From Adineta vaga (Eukaryota > Rotifera), in contig CP075494.1 in the NCBI GenBank assembly GCA_021613535.1, positions 2,108,001 to 2,172,000 on the forward strand: a stretch of 64,000 nt of DNA, written 5' to 3'. A model generated the notes under the pieces. It did not search any database. It saw only the letters and a list, made by a program, of their open reading frames with translations, and was not told the origin of the DNA. Positions 10,842 through 22,609 of the stretch are shown piece by piece. Position 1 is the first letter of the stretch. Each line of letters opens with the position of its first letter. The position numbers were made by a program, and so were the translations under genes.

Positions 10842-13800
10842 GGTTATCGTATACAACGTAAACTCTACTTCCTCCTGTTTCACCGGTTACACTATTATAA
10901 CGTGCTTCTGATACTTTTTCATTTTTCTTTGGAGCTTGACGTAATCCTGGGTTATTTTCATCTTTATAATCAAAAGATTCTCCAGTTAATACTCGAGCTA
11001 AAAATACTTGACGTTTACCATCTTGTAATTTATGAGCATAATGTTTACAAGAATATGCGGCATTAACAGCAAAATATAATCCATTTCCCCATAAACCTTT
11101 TTCACAAAATGTAAAATCAAATCCATGTTCACCTTCATAAATTTGTCTAGGTGCTGCTGTTCCAGTACCATGAAATAATTCCTTTTCTATTTCGAAATCA
11201 GGTCTATGACTTAGTTCTTGTTGAAGAGTTCGATAACGAAATGTATAATGATTCCATAATCTTAAATTTTGTATTCTTTCAATTTTTTCAATTTTAAAAT
11301 TACGTAGAGTTTCTTTCATACGGTTTTCAATACGAATAAAATCTGGATGATTTATAGGTAATTGAACTAATATACATTGTTCTTCTTGTTCACCCCATTC
11401 TGTTGGAATATCTAATGAATCTTTTCTATTCGCTGCCATTGCTAATATATCTTGTACATATGACATAATTTGTAATTTAGCTCGTTGTAAATTTTCAGGA
11501 AAACCTTTTAATTGTAATAATAAATTACCCGTTTGATCTCGTTGAAAATCAATATGAATAAATTGTTGATTTGCAATATTGCTTATTAGTTGTTTATGAA
11601 CTTCAATATTGTCAGTTAAATTAACAGTAAACGGTTCTGATATTTTAGAAGATGCAATGAGTTCATGAATTTCTTTTTCTGCTTGTTTTACTGATATCTT
11701 ATTGATACCAAAAATATTCCATTCGTCTTGTTCAGATTGTACTTTTGAATGATATACATCTAATGGTTTAGGATGATATGTCTCAGATATGATCTGTGTT
11801 TTTGTTGTTATTGGTTCACGAATTATTTCTCGTGGACCACCTGTTTCTACATTCCTTTGATGTCCACATACAAGACGATTGTTCAATGCATTTGGATTGA
11901 TTTTTAATTTTTGTTTTAAACTAGGATCAAAGTGGATAGTATAGCAAACAATAGTACCTGTTGTTAAATTATCAGGATAAATTCTCAATTTTGATGGGAC
12001 AAAATTTTGTAAATATCGTTGAAAATCCTCTTCAATTTGACGTGTTTGAGTATCATCATAAATTTCCCATCCATCATCATTTAGCCAACACCATTTTGCT
12101 GTTAGTGGTGTTAGATTAGGTGTCATCATATCATTATTTTGATCAACATCTGTATTTGTATGATCATTAACAATTTCACGTGTAAATGAATTACATGCTG
12201 CATCATCAATATCTAATAAAATAACTTTTCGTAGATGTGAATTGGGAAAATCAGCAAAGAATTGTTTTATTGCACGAATAACAATATTCGTACAATTTTG
12301 TAATGGAAAACCATAAGTTGCAGCACTAATAGCTGGCATTGCTATACTATGATATTGCTCGTTTTCAGCAAGTCGTAAACTAGATAAAATAGTGGAAAAT
12401 AATAGTGAATGTTCATTATGATGACCATCACTATATTGAGGACCAATTGCATGAATAATACCTTTATAAGGAAGACGACCAGCTGTTGTTTTAACTGCTC
12501 TACCAGGAGGTATTGCTAAACCATTGTTTTCAGCAAGTATATATTTACGTTCTTGATCAAGTTCAGGACCAGCAGCAACAAATATTGCTTTATCGACACC
12601 TCCTGGATGACGTAATGCTCCATTTGCAGCATTTACAATTGCATCAACATCTTTCGCTTTTGTAATATCACCTTTCTTAACAAGAATTGTTTGACCACGA
12701 TTATTGACAACACATGCTAACGTTACATCAGTATCATCATTAATATTTGATGTCGAAGTCTTTGCATCTACTTTAACATCTCGAATACTAGTATTAGTAT
12801 TCTGTTCAATACGTGTAAGAAGTTTATATGAATTTCCTCGAATCAATTCTGATTCGGCTAATGGTAATTTAATAGAATTTCGAATAAGTTTTTCATTAGT
12901 ATCTTTAATAATAGTCTTGATTTTTTCTTCAACTAAATTGATGACATCAGCACAACCAGAAATTGCTATTTCAGCTGGATTTCTAGAATCAGTATGAATT
13001 TTCTGAGCTCTTGCTTCGTTCAATATTGTTTGAATAGCTGAATTAGCAAAACGACGAGTAATACGTTGAATAGGAATGATTACCGATTTACGTTCGATTT
13101 TATCCATTTTTCCTGTAGCTAAACCTTGTAAAGCTTCTTTAATCTCTTCAGCAATCGTAAATGATGATGCAGGAATAACAACTGTATGGTTTTCATTTTG
13201 TAATTGTATGTATGTGTCCCATTGTTTTTGAAATTGAATAATACTTGGTCGTCTTTTGACAAATAATGCATCAGATATATTATTATACATATCTAAAGAT
13301 GGTTTCCATACAATATATCCATGAATAATATCTTCGCATTGTTGAACAACATTCTTTGTCGTTTCTTCTTTAAAACTAACTACTGTAAAAGTAACTTTTG
13401 GTGCTGTGTGCTGTCGTTCGATCAAATTATCATATAATTTAACAAATATTATTGCTTCAAAATCATCAGATTGTTGTTTTTGTTTTAAATGCTTTCTAAT
13501 TCTCGTGGCAATGTCTCTTGCTATGTTCCAAGCTTCACGTGGATAACTTTGTTCTTTTTCTGATAAATTCTCAAGAAAATTTTGAATTTCCATATGTGCT
13601 GAATCAATACGAGATACAGGACCAAATAATTTTAAACAATGATTATTATTATTATCATCGTCGTCATTATTAAAAGTAACAACACGACGTGGAGCAAAAA
13701 ACTTTACCTGAATATTGTAAATTTTACTAAGTCTATTAATATCAGGAGACGCTTTTGTTTCAAGAAAATATGCCATAGCAGCTGATATAGGAACTTGAAC

Positions 13801-15115
13801 TTCAGTTTGAACAACATCATTCAAATAGTTTTTCATTTTTAATACTGTAGTATCTACATCAGTCTTGAATCCACTTATTTGCACATGCCATACACCTCGA
13901 GTGTAATGTATGAAAATATGCATCAGTGGATTTTTAATTGCTTGAAGGAAGTAAAATCTAATTTGTTTAGATTCTTCTTTTCTTGACATATTGTTTACTA
14001 CAGGTTTACCACGTTGTTGTTGTTTTAAAATAAATATGCGTTCTTGGTCTTTTAATGCCCATGATTTTATATGAAAAGTATAACTTTGTAATTCTTCTAT
14101 TGCGCTATTTAAAGAAGTTAGAGAATCGCTGCACAATGATACTAAAATACGTTGTTGAGCATTATCATTTGAAGTTGCCCTATTGGAAAAGTCGCTTGGA
14201 AAATTGAATAACGATGAAGCATCAGAATCAGAAGGTTGACTCATATTTTCACCATCATCATCATCATCATCATGTCGTTCATGTCTGTCATGTTCTTCAG
14301 AATCATCATGATCTTCTTTATTCTTATGACGATCATTCAAACTCAATTTGCTTAAATTTGGATAGCTGTTTGATGTTAGGATGACTTCGTTGAATATCTC
14401 CCTTTCCATGTGAACCACGATTATTTGAAAACCCGCGTCCTCTACCACGTATACCATCTCTATGCGGAGTATTGATACCTTTATTTTTAACATGCATGTT
14501 TGCTTTTTGGAAAGATGTTCCCACACGATGTCTGTTCACAAAATCTTTCAGCCAACATCCTTTATCGATTCTTTCCAAATGTTCCTTTAAGCCACAAGTA
14601 ATAGGTACAACCTTTTCATAGAGAAAGTTTTCAACATAAGATGTCATTTTGGTAGTTGCAGCATTATCCCCAGATATTTGCATTTTGCCAGATACAAGCT
14701 GTGCACTCTTAACACCTGGCTCTTTTCTAATCTTACTTAAAATTTCTTGACCGAATTCTTCAAAAAAATTATTTTGAGATACGCTTAATTCGATCGTATC
14801 TGATTTCGTTGGATTAGGACAATCTTTCTTTGTTTTTTCAGGTTTTCCTTCTGGATTACTTTCCCCGGAAGATACTTTATTGATCTTATGTTGAATTTGT
14901 TTTGCACAAGTATCAACCGATGTTGTCTTTCCATTGATAGATACGATTTCATGAAATTGATTCATCTTAATAAGAACATGTTGAGAATCTTCTAGTTTAC
15001 TGATAAATTCCTGAAACTCTGGATTTTGAATCACATCGCTGCTGACATTTAATATTTCTGTTTTCATTGTTTGAGACACTGGTGCAGCTGATTGCTTTCC
15101 ATGACCGGTTGCCAT
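10801..15115 (-). CDS. PARP14-like mono-ADP-ribosyltransferase with macro and WWE domains
   Basis: The main reading frame 14526-10801 and an upstream frame starting at 15115 overlap in different phases. They join well through a candidate 67-nt intron, 14432-14366 (GT-AG, phase 2), giving 1415 aa. N-terminal: KH/RRM-like blocks and an RGRGRG stretch, then an acidic Asp/His run. Macro domain (about residues 785-950): GDITKAKDVDAIVNAAN and the GGVDKAI loop, an ADP-ribose binder. WWE domain (about 980-1085): WCWLNDDGWEIYDD. PARP catalytic domain (about 1285-1415): HGT, then GLYFA and VYVVYDNH. The third triad position is Val, not Glu, so it should transfer single ADP-ribose units or be inactive. 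This is the layout of PARP14/15-type RNA- and stress-linked enzymes, probably cytoplasmic. If the intron is wrong, a frameshift must lie in 14333-14526. Confidence 0.85.
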
Positions 15116-15707
15116 TATGTAATATATCTATGGAAGAGAAAATTTTATGAGATGAGTAAAAATGATGAATATGTGTCATATATACCTTTTTGAAATTTGC
15201 GTTTAGATGAGTTGTGTGAGTGATAAACAACAATAGTTTTCAATGTTGCTTTACTGTGTGCTGCATGCATGCTATATATACCTTTATATTTGTTGTCATA
15301 AAAGTTCCGATAACGAGATGAGGTATCCCACGGTGAGAATTATTTTTTCGCGGTAAAAAGACGAAGTCGTCGTCAAACAAGGTTTGAGATTATAAAAAAA
15401 ATAACGTGTTTCTACGAAAAAGAATTCTGTACATGATAAAACAAGTTTAATCTTTCCTCCTATTACTTGTAGGATTAGTAACCATTATTTTTCATTTCAT
15501 ATAAGAGCGATATGACAACACAATGTGAAATGGTAGAATACTCAATCATATGTTGTGTTGTTTATTTATCAATTAGTTAACTAGAGAAAACTATAATGTG
15601 ATCATTAGAACAATAGACATATTTAAACTTGTATTTATTCAGTGCACGATGTCTTGCCGAAATTGAAATAAATAAAATAATAATATTTATATTTAATTGA
15701 GATAAGA
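15116..15707. other. Promoter side of the PARP gene
   Basis: No gene. On the minus strand a TATA-like GGTATATATAGC lies at about 15272-15283, 160 bp upstream of the PARP ATG. An overlapping open frame at 14997-15233 is a shadow of the PARP N-terminus. Confidence 0.4.
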
Positions 15708-15755
15708 AGGGTGTGGATGTCGGTATAAGAAAAGCATCCACATCTACATCCTCAC
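15708..15755. repeat. Telomere-like hairpin element, diverged
   Basis: Left arm AGGGTGTGGATGT and right arm CATCCACATCTACATCCTCA enclose a loop of about 17 nt. It lies about 165 bp beyond the stop codon of the RING-RRM-NYN gene. Confidence 0.65.
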
Positions 15756-15919
15756 GAGTGATAGATCAATAACTAGAAAATGTCGTACACAACTAAGCAT
15801 TCGTTAGCAATCAATGTCATTTTGACTTGATTAATATTATCAGTTTATTAATTTATTTTAAAGACTTCAAAAATAGATTAAAAATGAAAAACATTATTTT
15901 TTTCCTTATTGATTATGTC

Positions 15920-18900
15920 TTATTGATGTCCATTAATCCATTTCTTATTGTCAAATAGTGCTTTCCGATCTTTTACTGAATTGCTTGCCGTAATCACAGG
16001 AATGGGTTCAGCTTTTCCGTCTAGTTTTTTGCTTGAGGGTGTGAGCTCTGCAGTAGTAGAATCGGCTGGAGACGCTCTTGCTTCTTTTCCTCGCTTATTT
16101 TCGCCGATTGGATTGCGTCTCCGATGAGAGGGAACGACTTCAGGTTCTGTTGGTCCCTTGCGTGTTTCCTCAGTCTTTATATGCTGTTGTTCCACAATCG
16201 ACGGAATGATTGGAGTTTTCAGATCATTTTTTCTAATAAAATCTTCCCAAGGATAAGCTTCGTCAGTAACTTTTATCAGCCTATGTGTCACTTGATTATT
16301 GTGTATGAGAATAACATAATGGCCGTAACGATAGCGAAGATCGCTTATTTCTCTGGCGAAGTCAATATCCCCGCTTATAAGCACTATTGTGGCAGGTTCC
16401 GGATGATCTTCTCTAAATACCTGTAGATTCTTGTAAATAAGTGCATCAGCACTATTTTTCACATTTATTACGTCTATAAGGTCCACGTTGGCATAATGAA
16501 GATCGCTTTTATGCTGCTCTGTTAAAAGTGTTGTTTTACATAAAACTTTAAAACAACGTTCCATCAACTTTCGGCCTTTAATTAGTCGTCGTCGGATTTC
16601 CATTACAATATCCAAAGCATTCTGTCCACGAGGAATGGCCACATTTTCAATATCCCAATATATACTCACTTTGCCATTGGGTTGTTCGGTACCTATATTT
16701 AAAAATGTCTATTAATCAAAACTACACTTTCTAAGAATCAAATCACATCAATATAAAGAAAATCAGAAAATAAATCTATAACATTCTGATAAATTGACTT
16801 CTGAAAGCTCTGTCTGTATGAGATGTATTCTGTTTTTCTTCTCAGTAAGCTCAGGTCACTCTTGTATACAAGTCATGCTTTGACACTGAATTTTGAAAAA
16901 TGAAAAGTTTCAATCAAGTTTCAACAATTAATGTCAATTTTCAGAGCCATACAGATTTATCTTTTTATAAATATTTGTTACCTGCAGAATACGGCGACCG
17001 TAAGGGTGTCGGCATCAGTTGCGGTGTTGGTGATGGTGTTGTTTCAGCTATATTTTCTGATATCTTGACAAAAATTTGATTATTATTTAAAGATGGTTCA
17101 CATTTTCCTGAAACATATATATCATAATATCGCCTATTTATCATCACTCCGCGATCTATATTCCAACTTACCATTATACCTTTCAATTGCTTTCATAACC
17201 GGCTCTTCTTCTTCAAATGTAATTGTAGCTATACCATTCAATTTAGATTTGTCATCTGACTTCTTAAATAAATAGATAGATAGCTTCTTCGTTCGTTGAT
17301 CAATCTAAATATACAATAATTTAAGTCAAAGAATAATTTTGTAAAAATGTTTGTTGTTCATACTTTGATTGAACCAACGCGATTAAATAGAATCCGTAAT
17401 GTATCGAATAGAACTTGTTCAGACACATGCAATGGTAAACCGCTGACAAAGATTGAATCTTTAATGGAATAATCGGACTTAGTTTCGTTTTATGTGGAAA
17501 TTAAAATACTAACGTACACAAAGATCTACTGATTCATGCTCGTCAGTCATTTGGACTCAAGTAACTTCTTAAATATTTATGAGATAGAGACCATAAAAAC
17601 ATGGATATTTTTATTAAACTCAAATGAATTCTTCGCGTCTTAAGTCTTCTTTCACTTAGATCTTGATTTATTTGTACGGAATTTGAAGCAGAGGTAAACA
17701 AAAAGAACTGAATAGTTTTATAAAAGTAAGCTGATCAATCTCTTATTCCATTCTAATAACGTTTATAGTCTTTATCATATAATCTCGGTAACAAATCAAT
17801 TTAATCCTTATACACGATATGGCTCTTTACAATTGTAATACCGCTCGTATCTTTGCTGTAGGATATGTGTCCTTTTTGGAGATTTTTCTACTATCAAAAT
17901 CTTGAATAACACTCTCTGTTCATCATGCATGATTAGCAACGTCACAAATCTTTAAGTCTTCATTCACTTGTGAATCTTTTCTTTACTTTCATCATCAATG
18001 AAGCATTTATACTCAAAAGTAGATTTATTTTTTAGTTCTTACACCATTCAAGCACTAAACTACAAGTCATATAGTTTAAAGATGTATATTTTCTCAAATC
18101 AAATCATTACGACTATTTTCTTTTCAATATACTCACTTTTTTTAAAGAATACTGGCTTTTTTGGTTCTGATATCTTGACAAAAATTTGATTATTATTTAA
18201 AGATGGTTCACATTTTCCTGAAACATATATATCATAATATCGCCTATTTATCATCACTCCGCGATCTATATTCCAACTTACCATTATACCTTTCAATTGC
18301 TTTCATAACCGGCTCTTCTTCTTCAAATGTAATTGTAGCTGTACCATTCAATTTAGATTTGTCATCTGACTTCTTAAATAAATAGATAGATAGCTTCTTC
18401 GTTCGTTGATCAATCTAAATATACAATAATTTAAGTCAAAGAATAATTTTGTAAAAATGTTTGTTGTTCATACTTTGATTGAACCAACGCGATTAAATAG
18501 AATCTGCAATGCATCTAACAGACGTTGCACAGGCATATCTGTTGGCAGACCCTTGATAAAAACTGCATTTTGTTCGGATGTTTCAGCACCACTAAAATTA
18601 CTCCTAGTATTATCGGTATCATCAGATTCTATCGTTCCGCTCTCCTGCGGTGGCGGTCCAAATTCGCCCTTTCCTTTCTTTGTCATCTCAACAATAATCA
18701 ATGCGTTTTCAAGGCTTGTTACACGTTTTCCTAAAATGTATAGGATCATATATTGTTTACGCGATAACTCTGGCTTCTACTCAAGCTTACCATTATATTC
18801 ATTAATTGCTTTCATTACCGACTCTTCATCTTCAAATGTAACCGTCGCCGTACCATTCAATTTAGTTATGTCATTTCTTTCTTTGTATAAATGGATAAAT

Positions 18901-19359
18901 GGTTTCTGTGTTCGTCGATTGATCTGAATATCAAATAATTGAATTTAAAACATACCCTCTAAAACTTTCTATTATTATTATTACCTGAATTCGACCAACG
19001 CTCGTAAATTCATCCCATAATGTATCGAAAAGTAGTTGCTCGTTCATATGCCGTGGTAAAGAGCGGATATATATCTGATTTTGCTTGAATATTGATGGAT
19101 TATGATCCACATCTGAATTCTCTTCGCTAGTATCACTTTCAGATCGATATACTGGTAATGAAGCAATCTTATTTCGTGGAATTACAATTCCATCATTTCG
19201 AGAACAGTGGAAATCACCTTTAGTGCGTGAAATTACTTCGCCTATGCAGGTAAAACAGTATTTGTGGCCGCAAGGTAATATACGTGGATCAACCAACTGT
19301 TGGACGCAAATCATGCAGAGCTTTATTTTGTCGTATTTATCCCCGTTTTTGTTTGCCAT
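15920..19359 (-). CDS. RING - triple FET-like RRM - NYN ribonuclease protein
   Basis: Nine exons read in frame: 19359-18985, 18923-18791, 18730-18474, 18414-18282, 18217-18153, 17477-17364, 17304-17172, 17107-16982 and 16692-15920 (about 702 aa). The 18153 and 17477 boundaries are the weakest. The RING (C3HC4, starting CMIC with CGHKYC) suggests ubiquitin ligase activity. Three RRMs follow, each with an RNP2-like strand (IYIRSLP, VFIKGLP, IFVSGLP) and an RNP1-like LNGTATVTFE. The ING-type long loop resembles FUS/TAF15 RRMs. Each RRM is split over exons at the same place; the central exons are all 133 nt. The C-terminal NYN domain starts SIYWDIENV and has SADALI and SGDIDFAREI, so all four acidic metal ligands are present and RNA cleavage is likely. 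A basic, Pro-rich tail follows. The upstream in-frame Met at 19458 is considered less likely. Confidence 0.75.
17055..17394. repeat. 340-bp near-identical block, copy A
   Basis: Matches 18165-18504 at 339 of 340 positions by eye, in direct orientation 1110 bp apart. It covers the 3' half of RRM3, one intron and the following short exon. Outside the block the two copies diverge sharply. Confidence 0.9.
17478..18152. other. Putative long intron of the RING-RRM-NYN gene
   Basis: About 675 nt with no open frame that fits the gene's phase. An extra exon here cannot be excluded, because the proposed acceptor next to 17477 is weak. Confidence 0.4.
18165..18504. repeat. 340-bp near-identical block, copy B
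   Basis: The partner of 17055-17394. The one difference seen is an A/G in the RRM coding part, which changes Ile to Thr. It covers the 3' half of RRM2, an intron and part of the next exon. Confidence 0.9.
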
Positions 19360-19926
19360 GAGTTTTGTAGCGATACTGAAGTTTTTCACTATGGTAAAAC
19401 AACGATAAACAATTAAATAAGACGAGTAAAAATCTAAAATATATCTCAGTTGAAGCATATTTAAAGAGGTCTATCTCGCTGATATTACAATTCAAAAAAT
19501 TATCCCTGTGGTGAATTTGTGAATTATTGCATTTTTGTTTCGAATAATCTAAGAGAACGTTTTCAAAGATGCGAGAGAAGAACCTAATTTCAACATGGTG
19601 AGAGAATTTGTGTGAATTTGTTTTTCTTTCACGTCCCCACCCGCATCATACCTGATATGAAACTAAGCAAATGATATCAATATTTGCCAACGCTGTATTC
19701 TATTGAAATTAGTTGTGTATACGTATAGGTGAGTTTTGTTCGTCGTTTTGATGGCGAAGTTTCTTATCGTCTGTTGTTATGATCGTAATAGCACATCTCT
19801 TGATTCTCGTGAGTTTTGTTGGCGTTGTTGCGAAACTATAAAAACGAACTATAATAAATAAACTACTGCTTATTCTCTTCTTTTAGATGATTCTCTGAGA
19901 TTTCGACAACAAAAGTTATGTCATGT

Positions 19927-19981
19927 TAGGGTGTGGGTTTAGAGAGACGACTCCTTCACCCACACCCACACTCACACCCTT
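19927..19981. repeat. Telomere-like hairpin element
   Basis: Left arm TTAGGGTGTGGGTTT and a right arm of CACCC/ACACC repeats ending TCACACCCTTA enclose a loop of about 15 nt. It is the one clear hairpin not close to a recognised 3' gene end. Confidence 0.75.
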
Positions 19982-20049
19982 ATATGATGCATTGTCGTCA
20001 ACAGATATCTGTATATTCACTTCTTCTAAGCCATTAATGAACATGATGA

Positions 20050-20175
20050 AACTTGCTGCTATCGGGTGGTCCACATTAAATGGCGGTCTTAGTATTTTGT
20101 CAATATCCATTTTAATTTCTATCACTTACACATGAACTTTCCCCTAAAATAGCCCCCGTCGAATTCTCTACAAAA
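20050..20175 (-). repeat. Left arm of a diverged inverted repeat
   Basis: Read on the minus strand it is similar to 20485-20600 on the plus strand. Shared blocks include a GAGAATTCGACGGGGGCTAT-like segment and a short coding-like stretch. The peptide reads MDIDKILRPPFNVDHPI and is similar to the right arm's. Confidence 0.65.
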
Positions 20176-20484
20176 ATGTATAAGCATGTTTGATATTAAA
20201 CGTTGATATAAAAAAATGAACTAATCATACTGTGAAGCTTCTCTACAGTTTAGTATGCTATGTCTCGTGGTGTAGAATAAACTCAGTTTCAACCAAGTAT
20301 TATGACTTAAAAACTATATGAATTCCTGAAACTGGATAAAAGAACACAATTTAGCGTATTTTGCTTATTTCATTTGAAAAAAAGAACTTTTTAAAATTCA
20401 GAAATTTGGACTGCTGTGTCCCATTCAGTCCTCTTCGATATAAAATTCAAATAAACAAAACCGAGATAATTTGTTTTCTTTTTA

Positions 20485-20600
20485 CTAGAGAATTTGACGG
20501 GGACTATTTCGGAAAAGATCAATCATAAACTATGAAAATTGAAAGTGATATTGACGAAATACTGGGACCACCATTTAATCTGGACCACCCGATAAATTAT
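20485..20600 (+). repeat. Right arm of a diverged inverted repeat
   Basis: Contains GAGAATTTGACGGGGACTAT, then an ATG at 20532 with the peptide SDIDEILGPPFNLDHPI. The match to the left arm, in reverse orientation, covers both the non-coding lead and the coding-like part. It could be two head-to-head gene starts or the ends of an inserted element. Confidence 0.65.
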
Positions 20601-21037
20601 GTACAGAAGATAAGAAAGATTGGATGTGTATCTTGTTCTTTTTCATGCTTACATTCAATATTATATGGATACGAACATATTCGCCTGCGTATTTTCATCG
20701 ACGAATGCGAAATGTAATTAGTCATGAGTTATGATAAAAAATACATGTCATCAGATGTCACTGAAAAATACTTTCTATGATGCTGAACTTATTCAAGTTT
20801 ATAGATAGATTTTGGCAGAACTATACTCAGATATTGTTTGAAAGAATCTGACAAATGCACACAAAGCATGGGCATCGTTGTAGAGGTAAATTAAGTGAAA
20901 CAATGGTTAGTTGAAATTGAATACTTTACTTCTAGTATAATCTTGAAGAATGTATTTTTTTCATTTCTTTTATTTGCATATCTGAATACACATGTTTATA
21001 TAATGCTATAGATAAGTCGTATTTTGTTTTTTCTTCA

Positions 21038-21062
21038 AATATCTGGGAATTTCCCAGATATT
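21038..21062. promoter_or_regulatory. Perfect 25-bp palindrome containing a kappaB-type site
   Basis: Two 12-base arms around one central base. The core GGGAATTTCCC (21045-21055) fits the Rel/NF-kappaB consensus GGGRNNYYCC. It lies 30 bp before the acyltransferase ATG, so it would be in the promoter or 5' UTR. The palindrome is seen in the sequence; binding is inferred. Confidence 0.5.
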
Positions 21063-21091
21063 GTATAGTTTTTATCGATAGTATTTATTCA

Positions 21092-22465
21092 ATGGCATTT
21101 ACATCATTTAAGATGAAAAGCACATATAAGAAAGATATGGAAATATCGCCTACTGTTAACAATGAACAAACTCAATCAACTCGTCGTCCAATAATTCATG
21201 TTTTTACTGGTTTTCGAGCATTATCATGTCTATGGATATTTATGTTGCATAGTACAGACACAAAGGAACTAATGAAATTTCATTTATCATGGTTATCACT
21301 GAATGGATCAGCAGGTGTTGTATTATTTTTTTGTCTAAGTGGATTTGTCATGGTGTGGACTTATGGCGATTGTAAATTTAAATCAGCTAAATGTTATTGG
21401 TCTTTCATTGGAAGAAGAGCAGCTCGTTTATTTCCATTATACTATTTTTCCTTACTTTTATCTATTTATGATATTAGATGCGTATGGAGTAAGAGTGAAC
21501 GATGTACTAATGAAAATGTGATATATATCTTATTGACTTTATTTACCGTACAAACATGGATTCCTTATAATTTCGGTGTGCTTTCATGGAACGAACCAGT
21601 ATGGAGTGTGCAAACAGAATGGTTTTTCTATCTTATGTTTCCTTTTATTCTTCATCTGATTCGATATTTTTTAAATAGAAATCAAATTAGTCTTCTTACT
21701 AATAGAGATGATAAGAAAAAAGCATTGAAACGATTATATTTTATGTGTATTATAGTTTTATTTATATCATCAATACCTTTACCATTTCAATTCAAGACAT
21801 ATGAAGAGTTCATATCTAAAAATATAACAGATCATTTTGATCCAACAGTAATATTATATACATCACCATTAGCAAGAATTCCTGAATTTATTCTTGGAAT
21901 ACTCACAGGTATTATTTTCATGTTAAAATCATCATCAGATAATCCTACTAATCAATCTGATAACAGTGTAAGCATTACTTTATTATCAAACGATAATCAG
22001 CAACAGAACACACAATCTCCGTTATCATCACGTTCAAAATATGATGGTCATTGTTGTATGTTGAATATTTATTTCTTTTTAGGAATATTATTTTTTATCG
22101 GTTCACCAGTTTTATTTATTATTCCTGTGTTACTTAAACATTCTGTTATATTACGTATGGGATCAGTGATGTCGTTCATGATGTGTATCTATCTATATGC
22201 GGCTGCCAGATATCCTTTATCATTAACATCGAGATTATTAACAAAATCTTTATTAATTAAAATGGGTGAAATTTCTTATGCATTCTATTGTTTAAGTGAA
22301 ACATTACCTCAAGTATATTCACTTTTAATCGGTGTCATGGTTGAACAGAGTGTAATTATGAAATTATTTGCTGGTATTGGTATAGCTGTTTTTGCTCGTC
22401 ATTTTATCGAAATGCCATTTTATACATGGGCAAATAAAAAATTACCGAAATGTCAATGCAGATAA
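21092..22465 (+). CDS. Acyltransferase-3 family membrane protein
   Basis: Single-exon gene of 457 aa. It opens with a cytosolic N-terminus, then FTGFRALSCLWIFMLHSTD. This holds the Arg and His motif (R-x10-H) of the acyltransferase-3 (OafA/NRF-6) family, which moves acyl groups across or within membranes onto sugars, peptides or lipids. About ten hydrophobic segments follow, including VVLFFCLSGFVMVWTY, the RRAARLFPLYYFSLL motif and the W-S-V-Q-T-E-W-F-F-Y-L motif typical of the family. A hydrophilic loop near residues 285-315 is rich in Ser, Asn and Gln. In animals this family includes nose-resistant-to-fluoxetine-like proteins, but the usual N-terminal NRF domain is absent, so the layout resembles bacterial or fungal forms. 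The substrate is unknown. Confidence 0.88.
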   Translation: MAFTSFKMKSTYKKDMEISPTVNNEQTQSTRRPIIHVFTGFRALSCLWIFMLHSTDTKELMKFHLSWLSLNGSAGVVLFFCLSGFVMVWTYGDCKFKSAKCYWSFIGRRAARLFPLYYFSLLLSIYDIRCVWSKSERCTNENVIYILLTLFTVQTWIPYNFGVLSWNEPVWSVQTEWFFYLMFPFILHLIRYFLNRNQISLLTNRDDKKKALKRLYFMCIIVLFISSIPLPFQFKTYEEFISKNITDHFDPTVILYTSPLARIPEFILGILTGIIFMLKSSSDNPTNQSDNSVSITLLSNDNQQQNTQSPLSSRSKYDGHCCMLNIYFFLGILFFIGSPVLFIIPVLLKHSVILRMGSVMSFMMCIYLYAAARYPLSLTSRLLTKSLLIKMGEISYAFYCLSETLPQVYSLLIGVMVEQSVIMKLFAGIGIAVFARHFIEMPFYTWANKKLPKCQCR

Positions 22466-22572
22466 AACCTTTTTCCCCCTCTAAATCAAACATTTCATTA
22501 CCTATAACAAACTTTTTGTGTATTTATAAACAAAACATAATTTTTGTTCTTATTTACGTTTTAATCATTTTT

Positions 22573-22596
22573 ATCTTGAAGGATGTGGATGGGTTC
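22573..22596. repeat. Single G-rich arm, telomere-like, decayed
   Basis: CTTGAAGGATGTGGATGGG lies between two convergent gene ends, where other hairpins sit, but no C-rich partner arm is visible. Confidence 0.35.
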
Positions 22597-22609
22597 ATAC
22601 AATGAAGTC

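Larger units (their letters stand above)
19360..21037. other. Gene-poor region holding a hairpin and an inverted repeat
   Basis: No complete gene was recognised. The region contains the telomere-like hairpin at 19927-19981 and the inverted repeat pair 20050-20175/20485-20600, both listed separately. The remaining sequence is AT-rich and featureless to me. Confidence 0.5.

Noticed and set aside
21339-21521. Alternate-frame ORF inside the acyltransferase gene
   Set aside because: Shadow of the +2 frame within a long, well-conserved coding sequence.
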